Assembly: GCF_963675165.1 (NCBI RefSeq)
Contig: NC_087377.1
Location: 9,875,122-9,939,121, forward strand
DNA length: 64,000 nucleotides
Reading direction: 5' to 3'
Source of the DNA: Halichondria panicea
Lineage: Eukaryota > Porifera > Demospongiae > Suberitida > Halichondriidae
In this document: one piece after another, positions 44,205-55,765 of the stretch
Numbering within the stretch: the first letter of the stretch is position 1
Layout of the letters: every line of letters starts with the position of its first letter
Notes under the pieces: model-generated
The model's database searches: none
What the model saw: only the letters and a program-made list of their open reading frames with translations
What the model was told of the DNA's origin: nothing
Made by a program: the position numbers and the translations under genes

Positions 44205-44370
44205 GAAATGCAAGTAAGAGTTTCTATAGCTTCTGTAGTCACATTTTCTGGGTTTTAACTTATGGATTATAATATAAATAATGCTCCGTTCTTGAGTTAT
44301 GTTTATAATTGCAGCCTTTTCAGAAGAACACGTAGCAAAACTTGTCCATGGAGTGCATGTTGCTACTAAA
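44205..44370. mobile_element. Fragment of the ATGCCTCGGTG element, copy 3
   Basis: Internal blocks AAGTAAGAGTTTCTATAG and CAGCCTTTTCAGAAGA match copies 1 and 2; both ends are missing. It lies in an R1 intron, whose remaining part to 45387 shows only a MITE end near 44940 and no exon. Confidence 0.6.
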
Positions 44371-45387
44371 CCCTTTACCTGCCATTGACTTGATTTTGCC
44401 TCATAAATGCGTGCCCTGCACTGCGCCCATCAAAAATGTCACAGGCAGTGTACAAAATTACTAAAATCAACCGGGGCCAGCACGTTTCCCTTTGCCTTAT
44501 ACGGCATTTTTAAGGTTTTAGTACCCACCGAGACGTCATTTGGCAAGTAGTTGAGGGTGTTCACCACAGTTTTGGTACCAACCTCATCATGTTCGGATAT
44601 AGGTGTTGTCCTGCAGTTCCAAGAGTACTTCGAGGCTGTCGAAAACCAAGAATCCTCAGCACATTCCGACCATTATTTGCAAAAAGGGTGGGATTTAATT
44701 AGGGTATTGGGTGTGGCTGAGTTGGGTTACTGGGTATAAATGAGGGCCAAAATTAAGGTCAGTGGATGAGAGCTTGAAATTTGGCGAGAATAAAAAAACT
44801 CGGCAGGTATACCATATAATAATAATAGCAGGTATATATAATTTTCGTTGGTTCACATTTTCATGAACCACCCATTTATATTTTAAATGTTCGTATAGCT
44901 TAAGATAATGACGTTGCGGTAGAATAATTTTAATTTTCGTATAAATAGTCCGCTATACGGCCGTCAGTAATGGTTAAACAGAAAACGTATATAATCATGT
45001 AAGTCGGTAAGAGTCTGGCCACTCTAATATAAGTGCCCAACGTACTAGGTTTTTTTATTTTTGTGCGTCACTGGAAAATCAAAACTAATTTTTGTGGTGC
45101 TGCAATTAGAAGAAAGACGGTAGATCAATTCTACATGTATATAGACCACTAGGCTCAAACATCAGCACACAAACAAGTTTAACCAGCGCTGCCTTTGATT
45201 TTTCCTGGGTCCACCCCTGCATGCATGCATGTACTGTCCACTATAGTGAAGGTCAATTATGCTGCGCATGTCCATTAGCAAAGGTCAACTCTCGGGAATT
45301 CCCTGGGCCACCGTACTATTCAGCTCTGTCACATGCATGCAGCTACCATGCATGCATTCTAGCAATGATGTCCTTGCACCCGTACAG

Positions 45388-45598
45388 CAAGCCGTGTCAT
45401 GTCCGGCTCACCCGGTAACCAACTACACGGTGACGCTCACCTCAAGCACCTCCACCCCCATCATTCGGACAGTGACCACACCCCCTAAAGACAACGTCTC
45501 TATCACAGTGGGGGGTCTGAACGACAACACACTCTACACCTACCAGGTGCACGCTAACAATGCCATTGGAAGTGCAGCCTCAGCAGTGAAAACATTTT
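45388..45598 (+). pseudogene. R1 exon 5, second half of FN3
   Basis: Phase 0 start. VTNYTVTLTSSTSTP, then NTLYTYQVHANNAIGSA, is the typical C'-to-G half of an FN3 domain. Intact, like 61216-61426 in R2. Confidence 0.8.
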
Positions 45599-46337
45599 GT
45601 AAGTGCCTATATATATTTATTACTAAAATGTATAGGAGCTCTTTATATTGCCTAGCTAAAACGTGTTGCGTCCAAATTTGTAAAATATAATAGATCCAGA
45701 ACTAATTATAATTATACCCCTCCCCCTCCCCCTCAGACACGACTGATGTGCTCAGCGGCACTGCCATGGAGATGAATGAAGGTACACTGTTCCTGCGTTG
45801 TGAGTTTGTCCCCGGATCCAACGCACTTGGTTGTCAGGTGAGAGCATAGTAACAGCTGCAGTTCAAAAGAACGGACAGAAGCATGTCGTGCATGTATTGC
45901 ATTCAGTGCTGCCTAGCTAAACTAGCACTGCTGTAGTTGCCCTGTATATACTACTAGAGACTTAACTTCGTTGTGACCACATATATATATACCGTATGCA
46001 GCGGGAAATTTTCGCTATTTGGCTCGAGAAGCCCTCTGTTCGGGCTAAGTGCTCAGCCCTCGAAAAACATGAAATTTTGCTAGCAAAGGAGGTTGGCCAC
46101 GCGTCATTAATTGTGTGACATTCCTAAGGTCTCTGCTCACGTTACCATAGATACGGAATAGCTGAACATTTTTTTATGGATACTCTTGCTTTGCTAACTT
46201 ATAACACCCGACTAGCTGTACGTGTCTGTTGTCTGGTTGGACCAAGATTAAAGGGTTTTAGTTTAGCGTGCTATATGTAGCGTGCACTGTATACTGGCTG
46301 GCAAGATTCTAGCAAACACTGTATGCACAGTGCATAC

Positions 46338-46805
46338 GATTCCCTCTATTCTGCTACTGCATGGTAACTCGCCAGAATAGAGGGAATCACTGGGGATCGG
46401 GTTGGTTAATGTATACTCAAAGTAGCCAGAGAGATACATAAATGTTGCCTTCAGTCTCCAATGACCGTGCAACACCAGCTAGAAGTTTACATAGAAACTT
46501 ATTGTCAATAAAGCTGTGCCAGCTCAGCAAAAACGTGGTGCACGTGATCGTGTCCAACCTCCTTGGAGATATAGTATAGGCAAGCAAAATGATTCGATGT
46601 CTAAACTGTGGCTTACTGTAGACACAGCTATATAATTATACAGTCTATAGATATGTTGCCTGTTTCCATTCGCATTCAAAAAGTTGAAAGTGAAACGGTT
46701 ATGACTTTCAAAATGCATTCGACAGTATAATTATATTTTCAATTCATACTACAGTATAATTATAGCAACCGTTCTATAGAAGGAGCTAATTGAATTTATC
46801 AGTGC
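46338..46805. repeat. Segment shared with 15735-16204
   Basis: Starts with the same hairpin and carries the same intron-like stretch of a minus-strand receptor. Confidence 0.75.
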
Positions 46806-46844
46806 TGTTTAAAGCACCTAACTGCATGATATTGTGCAACTCAC

Positions 46845-46934
46845 CTTCAGTTGGTGGCACACACATGATTGTCTCAGGCTCAGTGCTCCAGACTCCAGCA
46901 TTAGTGCACGTGATGGTGTTGTGTGCAGTCAGTG
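46845..46934 (-). pseudogene. CCP2 exon fragment
   Basis: It reads NTITCTNAGVWSTEPETIMC and on to a GTGAG donor, the last third of the sushi exon seen at 20118-20313 and 56403-56608. This piece keeps the correct frame, which helps define the lesions in the other two. It is cut at its 5' side by repeat sequence. Confidence 0.7.
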
Positions 46935-47375
46935 AGATATAGTATAGGCAAGCAAAATAATTCAATCTCTAAACTGTGGCTTAAATCTATATCTTTCGTA
47001 GCTAAATAGGCTTCTCTATATGCCACGCGACGCCCAACTACGCAGATAAGTTAATTACGGCGTCTCTAATACTAGGTGTGGCTTTTGGTAAACCATATTT
47101 CAGCGCTTTGCACCGTCTTTCATTTATAATAGCACCCCTTTCTCCAAACCTGGCAACGCCCTAACAATTTGTCCACTTTCTGTTGTGGGGATCACTATTC
47201 ACTATAGTATAATAGTTATGATCTCTTATCCTATATATAGCTGTTATATATACCATTTCTGGGAAATACATTTTTCATCATGTTGAGGCCTCTATTCCTA
47301 TGAAATTCTGCCAATACTTTAATTACATGTCTGTTTTTTTTCTATAGCATCTGACCTTTATCTACTCCACTACAG

Positions 47376-47604
47376 ATTAAACTGGAGACCCTCACTCGCC
47401 TTGGTAACCTCACTCATTCCCTCTATCGTAGCCAACCAGATGCGGACTCTGTGGACACTGTCATCAACATCACTAACCTCTCCTGTTACGACAAGATGCT
47501 CGTGTTTGATATAGAGTCCGACAACACCACCGGTAACCTAGGCATGCCGGGAGAGTTCCATGTCAGTGGCAACAAGCCGTGTATCGCTCCTTTAAACACA
47601 GAAG
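47376..47604 (+). pseudogene. R1 exon 7, second part of the four-cysteine module
   Basis: 229 bases from IKLETLTRLGNLTHSL to APLNTEG, with Cys in NLSCYD and NKPCIA. Potential N-glycosylation sites NLT, NIT, NLS and NTT are seen. Intact exon. Confidence 0.7.
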
Positions 47605-48463
47605 GTAACGGTAAGAAAATAAAAATTGGTCCAATATAGAGCTGACTTAAACTATGTAACATGTACCTAACATCATTCATTTTGTATGGTGAAATTAATC
47701 TTTAAGTATTACAAGGACATATAATTATGAGGGTGTACACGCATGTACCGTAATTACGACTCCTCCATAATTTATCCGTACTCAGTTTTATCCTCATCTT
47801 ATATTGTAAGGCAGTTTCCCAATACTCATGCAGCAGACTGAACTATAATTATAGCTATATTTAATAGTGGTTATTTTCGGAAGTCAGACAATTTTTAATG
47901 AGTGATCAGTTTGTGGAATATATTTTCGTTGCTGCATGCACTGTACGTAACGGTAGTCAATGATCGCTTCATTTGTGGGTAAAATATTTGTATTCAGGGA
48001 TTGGATTCAACCACAAAAACTATGAAGCCCCTCAAAAATTATTGTAACGCTTCAACTTCCGTACTATAAAGAAAAATCGACCTGAGAAGGTTGTATCTGA
48101 CCGTTTAGCTATGTTTGTTCAACAATTTTTGTGGAGGATTGCTAACCCTCGAAAACAGCGAAAATTAAGCGCCTTTGGTATACTATTATAATTACTAAAC
48201 GGTTGGATGCAACGTCATTGACAGACCGTATATATAGCGTGAAATTTATTCCACAAAATGTCTTTAGAGGCACTCCACGAAAGTTAAGTGAGCTTTTTGT
48301 GCCGTATATATGTTCTGTGTATAAACTGTCCACTGTTGTGGTCACGGGTCACTTGTATAATTATAGTGCCTTGCAATCCAGCAGCAATGGTTCTGCATTC
48401 CTTGTATCATGCATAACTACATACTTTCATTAAAAAGTGGTTTTTATCCAATATACGTACCAG

Positions 48464-48647
48464 ATTCTCCAGATTCTACTATTGCGGCTATTTGGTGTTA
48501 GTGTGTCTTATTGGTATCGTCTTGATTGCCTTACTCTTACTGAGGAAAAAGCTATCTAGTGAAGAACAAATAGCTGCTCCAATTTACGAGGAAGTAGGTC
48601 TTTCAGGAAATGACATTCAACTCGAGTCCAATGATGCATATGGAAAG
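48464..48647 (+). pseudogene. R1 exon 8, TM exon with 25-bp deletion
   Basis: Compared with 17526-17725 a 25-base block is missing after GCGGCTATTT, so the frame meets TAG after 12 codons. A 9-base duplication (ATTCTCCAG) at the acceptor gives a second usable AG. Confidence 0.8.
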
Positions 48648-50683
48648 GTATACATGTCCACTCATTACGATGTTAACATGCATGTTTTCACAACACCGCA
48701 TGCATGCAGGCTGTTAGATGCTCCAAGGGTATTCAACTACAATCTAACCAGGCTTATGAACTAGCTATATAGTGAGTTATTTTACGTACCTGTATAGATC
48801 TGATAATTATTGTTACTCAGGCTCAATTACAAGCTCATCAAAGGATATGGATTTTAACCAGACGTAGAAAGTCATAATATAGAACTGTTGTAGTAGCTCG
48901 AGATACTAGTTGATTCATACTATAATAACTGAACTCATTGTAGAATCAATTGCAATGATCAATGCCATGCATGCATACAGTATTTGATATAAATATGGCA
49001 CTGCATGCAGATAATGCCAGTATATGAGCACGCAGCACTGCATGTGGTTTACAGTTCAGTAGAGCTCAAAGGAAACTGTCTGGCTTTCATGCAACAAAGT
49101 AGCCACCTTATCAAGAGCATGCGCAATGAGCTATGGCAGGCTATCTAGTGTATAAGAAGTCGAACTACAATACCAAAACTGTGCACAAAGTAACATGACT
49201 CGCACGTGATGAAGTAGTAATCTTCTATAGTAAATGTTAATCGTGGGGGTGTGTTAATTGAACAATGACATCTGATTTTAGCTATGTAGTCGTTTGCGTT
49301 CAACATTCAGAGCTGCTCACTGCACACTGATAGAAGACAATCTCTTCACAAAAATTATCTGAATGGAGACAATAGTCGGGTTGATCCTCCTCTTCACTTG
49401 TACTGTTTTACTCACTGTTAACAAATTCTGTGCGTTACGTAATGTATGCGCAAGCTTGCGCAAATGTCATGAGCAACTCGCAATTGACAGGATGTCACAT
49501 TACTTTGTGCATAGTGTTTGTTTAGAAGTATCAGTAGTTCAACACTCCTCTATACTCTTTCTAATAAGGTCTCAAAAAATACAATTCACTTTTTTTGTAA
49601 ATTCTGAGCACCACTCTGCTTCAATTTCTATAAACTCCCCTGCTGTTGTGCAGCAGATTTTTCCAGCTTCTTGCCAGGAGGATAATTAGTGGTCTGTGGC
49701 CTAGTTTACCATAATTTCTGTTTCATTGGTTGTAGTAACTCGCAAATAATGTTCAGCTTATAAACAATGAATCATGACATACACTCACTCAGAGAGGTAC
49801 TCAAATACAAAACAGCACGTACTTTACTGGTGTATAGATGAACCAGGAACACAGTCGCTTTATAGGACAATGATATTAAACTTATTATGTATCTATAGCT
49901 CATGCTCCTATAATTGTCTACTGAGCATGCATGCACAGTGTTGTGATCTTGTATCCTGAACACATGAGTGAACCTAAAGAATAGTTAACTGTAGCTTTAC
50001 TTATGCTCTCGTAATCCTAGGCATGACGCTATAATACGGTTTTAGCAATGTTTCTTTATTCAGTATCACTCATTTTCAGAAGGTTTTCCAGAGACGCCGA
50101 GACATGTCCATGCATGCACTATATCCATACCACATCACATTATACCAGCAATGAGCTGTGCATTTGCAGGCAATTCGTTGCTTACAATCATTGTACGAAT
50201 TGCCTGAAAGTTAGTATAGTGTAGGTATAGTCTTCTATACGTGTATAAAAAATCACGAAAAAATTTTACTGGCCGTTTTTTGCTTTCAATCTTTCTCGTT
50301 TGTACGAGTACCTATGTCAAAGACAGAAATTGTTCTCGTCAAAGTCAGAAAATTGATCCCTATTATCCCACCATTATTCTCAATACTCGGGAGCTATAGT
50401 ACCTAAGATAAAATCTGCCAAAGCCTACATAGGTGCATGCTTACTATATATATGTAAAGATCAGAAAATAATCAGAAGTCAAAGAGTGTTGTTGAACTGG
50501 CGAGTGTCAATCATACTTTGTTTTAATAACCTGTGATGCATAGTCCCTCTGCTCTGGTATGATCGACAGATGAACCAACTAGAACCTCGGCCAGAAGCTA
50601 TAGTGCTCGCAATGCATTAGAGAAATAAAGTATTGAGGTGATACTATACGGTAACTGTATTATATGAATGTAAATTAGAGGTA

Positions 50684-50983
50684 CAGTAGAACCTCCATTA
50701 TCCGGCCCTCCATTATCCGGAACCTCCATTATCCGGCTTGGCAGTTTTCTTTTTATCAGATTAAATAATTCAGAAAATGGGTGTGTCCCTCAAATGCGTA
50801 TGCGCGTAGCAGCTGTTACCATGGAGACATGCCTGCTTATCTTTTGTGCTTGCGCAGATAACCATGTGGCACTGCTGTTTATCAATAAAGTGGGTGGATC
50901 AAGGCGTGGTTTATCTATTCGATTATCCGGCATATCCGGCCTGCTTCTGGAACCAAGGTGTCCGGATAATCGAGGTTCTACTG
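50684..50983. mobile_element. Complete TA-MITE with Tigger/pogo-like ends
   Basis: 300 bases, starting CAGTAGAACCTCCATTATCC and ending in its reverse complement with one mismatch, flanked by TA (50682-50683 and 50984-50985). Such CAGT-starting ends are usual for pogo/Tigger-group elements. The left side repeats CTCCATTATCCGG three times. Confidence 0.75.
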
Positions 50984-51082
50984 TAATGATAATTATGACT
51001 GAGGCAGATTGATACAAAATAGTACATGCAGTCTTGTACCATGATGTGCTCTAACACTAAGGAATACATTGAAACTCTCAGG

Positions 51083-51553
51083 ATACTCATCCCATGTACT
51101 CTCCAGGGGTGTACCATGCAGGGGGTACATGGCTGTAGTGTCAGTCTGAAGCCTATCTTTTAAGGACCCTCTCTTTTAAAGAAATTTACTGTGACAAAAA
51201 TTGTGGAAAAGTACAAAAATGTGCGGGTGAAGTTGTAAATGTGGTTTGTCAAGTACAAGCACATCACACAAAATGTACACAGTGCCAATGCACCGCAGGG
51301 ATCAAAGAGTGTTTATTACTTACTACAGAGGTGGATCCAGGAAAAATTGAAGGGGGGCTCCAAACTAACGAGTACACAGTGCAAGTAGTGAAAATCGTGT
51401 GCAGCGCAAATTTTTTGTGGTGATGCCCACTTCTGGTCACACGTTGTGCAGTAAGACTAGGAAAATCCCATTCTCAGCCATTATAGTGTTGTTCCCGGCC
51501 TGTTGATTGTGCATGTTTAACATGTAAACACGTTAGTTTGCGTATGACACTTG
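51083..51553. other. Extra segment in copy C, absent from copy B
   Basis: Copy B runs straight from CTCAGGAT to TTGTATAATTATGAA; here about 470 bases intervene. They include a TGTTGTTCCCGGCCTGTTGA block also seen at 55560. Probably an insertion; borders are not clear. Confidence 0.5.
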
Positions 51554-51695
51554 TATAATTATGAATACGTATGACGGTTCTTGTATGTATATAGTTAAAT
51601 GAACAACATCATTATTGTAAGTGACAATATCAAAAAACAAGCATTGAAATTAAACGATCTAATCAAGTTCTTCTCACATGACCATAATTATATAC

Positions 51696-52147
51696 TTAGG
51701 CCTGGTTGGATTGCATGGGAGGGCGGTCCACCTGAATGTAATACCAAGGATTGAAAAATGCAGACTTATTCGTATACTAGTAAGCTAGCCACTTGTTCAT
51801 AAGCCTGATTACAATCCAGTTAAATGTCTCGTGTTAAAATCACTTTAATCGTATTGTTAATAATTATTATGGGTTATCATTTATTTAACGGGGACATTTT
51901 TCTCACCTGTCCATAAGCGCTATTCGACTCTAGTTGAATGTCTGTTGCAATAGTGGTAATTTCATCGTACAATGGGCTAGCCGTGGCTTTCTGGTTCTCA
52001 CTAGTTTCCATTGAGAGATTTTGCCTCTTTCTCCTGACAATCAATGCCACAACCTGACGAGTACAGTAAAACACACCAGCACACCACCAATACTACCCAC
52101 AGTCACACCAACTATAGGCCCAATTATGGAAACAGCTACAGATGGAG
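51696..52147 (-). pseudogene. Minus-strand receptor tail C (TM exon frameshifted)
   Basis: The TM exon 51907-52147 matches 19654-19895, but one base is missing after GTACTCGTC, so the TM run shifts into a stop. The downstream exon 51696-51731 gives 11 residues ending SNQA and TAA. No CCP exon remains to the right. Confidence 0.75.
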
Positions 52148-52814
52148 CTGCATAAAGGAATGACACAGCTATATAATTATACAACCTATAGATCTGTTGC
52201 CTGTTTCCATTCACATTTAAAAAATTGAAAGTATAAAAAAGTATACGATTTTAACTTTTAAAATGCATTCGACAATAACTTAACATTTTACACTTCACAC
52301 CGTCAAGTAAATTGGAGGAAAGTTCTCCCAAATGAATGGATCCCTCGTTGCCATCAATTATTACTGTTTTATCAAATGCCTTCATTTGATGTACGTGCGA
52401 ATATATACTACAATGTGCCAGTTGATCATCCTCCTCCTCTGTCACAAATTACTGCAATATAACTGACCACAACTATTTATAAATTGGACATTGATAATCA
52501 TGAGCATTATATTCATGGCTAACAGCTATTAATACGTGTCTAATTATAATTATGATGCATGTTATTGCTGCACTTGGTCGAATTTCAATAGAAATGTACA
52601 ACAAAAAATGACATGAGCGGTGAACAATGCATGATTGTTTATAGTCGTGCGAGTGTTAAATTAATGCAGTCATTGGAAATCGATCAACACAAAATTAGGT
52701 TAGGCGACAACATGCAGTACTTAATGTATACTTCAACATTAATTTGATGGCCATACACCTTTCGTTGTTATGTTAGCAAAAAAACCCTGGGCCCATACGG
52801 TATATACCATGCAG
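52148..52814. other. Non-coding
   Basis: The first 120 bases match the intron next to the TM exon of receptor B. The rest shows no exon or repeat border. Confidence 0.4.
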
Positions 52815-52952
52815 TCACTGACATATTTGACCCACTTGAATGTTACAACAGTAATGTCATTCCTTATGAGGGCATTGTACACAGCTTCCTTCACTACGTA
52901 TCCAAAGGAACCGTCTACAACGCAATTGCATTTGGAGTCACAGGATTGTCAG
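52815..52952 (+). CDS. Candidate isolated coding exon, unidentified
   Basis: Between an acceptor ATGCAG and a possible donor TCAGGTTC the frame reads about 45 codons of protein-like sequence (FDPLECYNSNVIPYEG, then HSFLHYVSKGTVYNAIAFG). Composition is unlike the surrounding AT-rich DNA. I do not recognise the family and see no partner exon. Confidence 0.35.
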
Positions 52953-53228
52953 GTTCAACATGTACTTCTATATATACGTACAGGGACACCTTCGTCAATA
53001 AGTACACTTGTTTTTCAGAGTACGTTAAATTAATTAAAGCGATTAGTTAGGGACGTACCCAAGGCGACAGAGGACACTAATACTGCAATCTGATTGTTAA
53101 AGGTAGTGTTCTATCCAACATAGAAAATCATGTAGATCTACTTACTTAGATAATCACTTAGAAAATCATGTAGCAAAGATTAGATAAGTCTGATTGGCTA
53201 GAGACTCATGGTTGCTATGATCTAGACC

Positions 53229-53382
53229 AGAGGAGGTACGACAGGCGCGGTGCAGCTCAAGCAATTAGCCTCTGATTGAACAATAATTATCCGCCCACGC
53301 ACAGCCCACGTCGTATGTTTTTGTTGAGAGTAATCAGAGGCTAATTTTACTTGAGCTGCACGGTGCCTGTCGGACCTCCTCT
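53229..53382. mobile_element. MITE with ~48-bp TIRs (AGAGGAGGTACGACAGGC)
   Basis: The left end AGAGGAGGTACGACAGGC, followed by GGTGCAGCTCAAGCAATTAG, is mirrored at the right. A half-copy sits at about 9687-9767 and 18325-18405 but is missing from copy C at 49680. Confidence 0.7.
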
Positions 53383-53585
53383 GTATCTAGACACTGTTTA
53401 GGAAGTTTGGAATTCCACATGATTTAGAAGCCCTCAGGGCTAGTAGAACCCTCACTACGTTCGGGATACTACAACCAGCCCTTTGGGCTACAGTGTCTAA
53501 CTATTTATAGACATTCCTTTTTTTGTTAGCGTAATCCCTATTTGGAACTCCCTTCCCTAAATGTTATCAGACAGTAGTCCATTTG

Positions 53586-54426
53586 TACGGTGGCCCTGAG
53601 CGTTACTAGCTATTAGTTCACCTTAACTACTTGATAGTTCACCTACCTTAGCTACTTGATAGTTCGCCTACCTTAGCTACTTGATAGTTGACCTACCTTC
53701 GCTGCTTGATAGTTTACCTACCTTAGCTACTTCGCAGTTGACCTTTGAACTGTATGTTAATTCTATTTAATGCTGCTGTAGCCATACTGTACATAGCGAC
53801 TAGAGATCAATATAATGAGAGCTACATATGCACGTATACAGGTACTGAGGATTATCCAACAGCAATACAAGACTAGAGTATCGCACCAGAACCATTGTAT
53901 AGTACAGAATTTAGGAGATATAAACGTGAACAACTTGAACTGCATGTATTGTATTAGTCTGGGGCCAGACCTTTTCTCAGAGGGGGAGGGGGAAGAGAAG
54001 AGAAAGGTCTCTTAATCCTAGCTCTATTTGATTTTGTCCCAAGCTATTAGACTAGCTAGTATTGTGAATAACATGTAACTTCCAAATGAATCAAGTGTGG
54101 TACTCTCCTCTTGCATTGCTGTTACCCATAGGGTAGAACTAACCGGCTGCAGATAATCCTCAGTACCTGTATATATAACTCATTTATATTGAGTCGCATG
54201 GCTACAGCAGCAACATACAGTTCAAAGGTCAACTTCGAAGTAGCTAAGGTAGGTGAACTATCAAGTATAGCTAAGGTTGTTGAACTATCAAGTAAGTAGC
54301 TAAGGTAGGCGAACTATCAAGTTGAACTATCAAGTAGCTAAGGTAGGAAAACTATCAAGTAGCTAAGGTAGGTGAAAACTATCAAGTAGCTAAGGTGAAC
54401 TACTAGTAGCGCTCAGGGCCACCGTA
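53586..54426. mobile_element. Foldback transposon with minisatellite-bearing arms, CATTTG duplication
   Basis: Ends TACGGTGGCCCTGAGCG and its exact complement, flanked by CATTTG on both sides (53580-53585 and 54427-54432). The left arm holds four to five units of a 26-base repeat (CTACCTTAGCTACTTGATAGTT) and the right arm five or more in reverse. No transposase is seen. Confidence 0.85.
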
Positions 54427-54432
54427 CATTTG

Positions 54433-54718
54433 CTTTCAAATTATCCTTGTCATAACATAATTTTTCAGCTTCTTGTATCAAGCACATTTAACCTTTTTTT
54501 GTTGCTGTTGGGGATTGACTTCATTATTAGCTTCATTTATAGGTATCTTGTCAGTCCTGTATGCTTCCTTTTGCATCGAACATTCATAAAGAAAAAACTA
54601 AGCTGCTTAGTAGACTATTGTAGTGCCGTGTACATAAATGGCTTGCTTCTTTGTCTTTCAAAATAATCTATGTCCAGAAGGACTATCTCTTAGTGTACAA
54701 CTCATGCAGTCCTACATG
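54433..54718. other. Non-coding
   Basis: A 78-codon hydrophobic open frame has no splice or family support. No gene is called. Confidence 0.4.
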
Positions 54719-54720
54719 TA

Positions 54721-54815
54721 GCCTCGGTCCCAGGCCGATTTTTTTTTAATAGAACAAAGTTGAAAAATAGGCGACCTAGCGTTCAATTGGAGACGGATCG
54801 GCCTGGGGTCGAGGC
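54721..54815. mobile_element. Very short MITE, ~19-bp TIRs, TA duplication
   Basis: GCCTCGGTCCCAGGCCGAT and its inverse with two mismatches, TA at 54719-54720 and 54816-54817. It is 95 bases long. The same end motif recurs in the repeats at 35.5, 39.1, 40.1 and 41.2 kb. Confidence 0.75.
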
Positions 54816-54817
54816 TA

Positions 54818-55433
54818 TCCAATATCAACATTGACAAGTTGCTCCTTTGTTGTTGTACGATTTGACCGGTAAAGGGATATAGTATCTAGTGTCAGAAGAA
54901 AATTCAGACATTGTGTCTGTTTGTCATGAATCATCATACGGAGAGCATTATAACACAGCATAATTATACTGACCATGTTCAATTGATAATCAATGGGGGG
55001 GGACCCATAGCAGCTTAAGTTAAAATTTCTCTGAACTTCCTCTTTTCAACCAATGAACATAATTATCTCAGATGTTTGCAAGTACATTTCAGTGTTCGTA
55101 GCTAAATATGATGTTAAATATGTTGACACCACTGCATGTACATCACACACACCCTCTGCAGGGTCAGAATCTAAACCCCCATATTTTTTGGCTACACATG
55201 CACCCCCTATTACATGCAAGTGCATCACAGTAGATCTAGTTTAATACATATGTTATAGTTGTGACACATGCACGAGTGCCACATGGGATATATTATTGGC
55301 TCAGTAGTGACTTAGGCCCGAGGGCCGCAGGCCTCGAGGGAAGGGGGGAAGGATCACCCCTACCCCAATAATGATTATAATTATATATGACTGCTATAAT
55401 TATAAGTAAAATTGCTATGGTGACTAGTGATTA
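54818..55433. other. Non-coding, with a GC-rich palindromic patch
   Basis: CCCGAGGGCCGCAGGCCTCGAGGG near 55317-55340 is a partial palindrome. No gene. Confidence 0.4.
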
Positions 55434-55523
55434 TCTTTGTATGGACCTGTTCCTTTTTGAATCTTATACAAGCTGTTAATTCCTTTTTGATAAGATTCAA
55501 AAAGGAACAGGTCCATACAAAGA
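55434..55523. repeat. Perfect hairpin, 33-bp arms
   Basis: 55434-55466 and 55491-55523 are exact reverse complements around a 24-base loop. Confidence 0.9.
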
Positions 55524-55525
55524 AT

Positions 55526-55577
55526 CAACAGGCCGGGAACAACACTACTATAGTATAGTGTTGTTCCCGGCCTGTTG
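55526..55577. repeat. Perfect hairpin, 22-bp arms
   Basis: CAACAGGCCGGGAACAACAC plus two bases, 8-base loop, and the exact complement, two bases after the 33-bp hairpin. One arm recurs at about 51488-51512. Confidence 0.9.
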
Positions 55578-55696
55578 ACGATTTAACCATGCATACATAA
55601 AACAAACTATAACTGTGTTTGCATGATAATGCAAACATCATCCTAAGCTCACAACAGACAATGTGACTATCAAAACAAGCATTGAAATGCAAACAA

Positions 55697-55765
55697 TCAA
55701 GTTTTTCTCACTTGACCATAATTATATTCATAAGCTTGGTTGGATTGCATGGGAGGGCGGATCAC
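55697..55765 (-). pseudogene. Receptor D last tail exon, complete motif
   Basis: It gives RPPMQSNQAYEYNYGQ and runs to TGA. It preserves the NQAY motif that copies B and C have lost to early stops. Confidence 0.65.

Larger units (their letters stand above)
42232..48839 (+). pseudogene. Receptor R1: signal peptide, Ig, FN3, FN3, four-Cys module, TM, tail (broken)
   Basis: Exons: 42232-42331 signal peptide; 42434-42769 Ig-like; 42824-42961 FN3 remnant; 43860-43945 and 45388-45598 split FN3; 45737-45837 and 47376-47604 four-cysteine module; 48464-48647 TM; 48710-48771 and from 48821 tail. Phases match R2. Lesions: TAG at 42898-42900 and a deletion of about 128 bases in exon 3; a 25-base deletion in the TM exon giving TAG at 48499-48501; an 8-base insertion with in-frame TAG at the next donor; a 5-base deletion in the last exon. 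Exons 1, 2, 4, 5, 6 and 7 look intact. A receptor gene that died recently, or that yields only truncated forms. Confidence 0.8.

Noticed and set aside
44390-44760. GC-richer stretch that might hold a gene
   Set aside because: All frames on both strands have stops within about 40 codons and no splice model links them; left unexplained.
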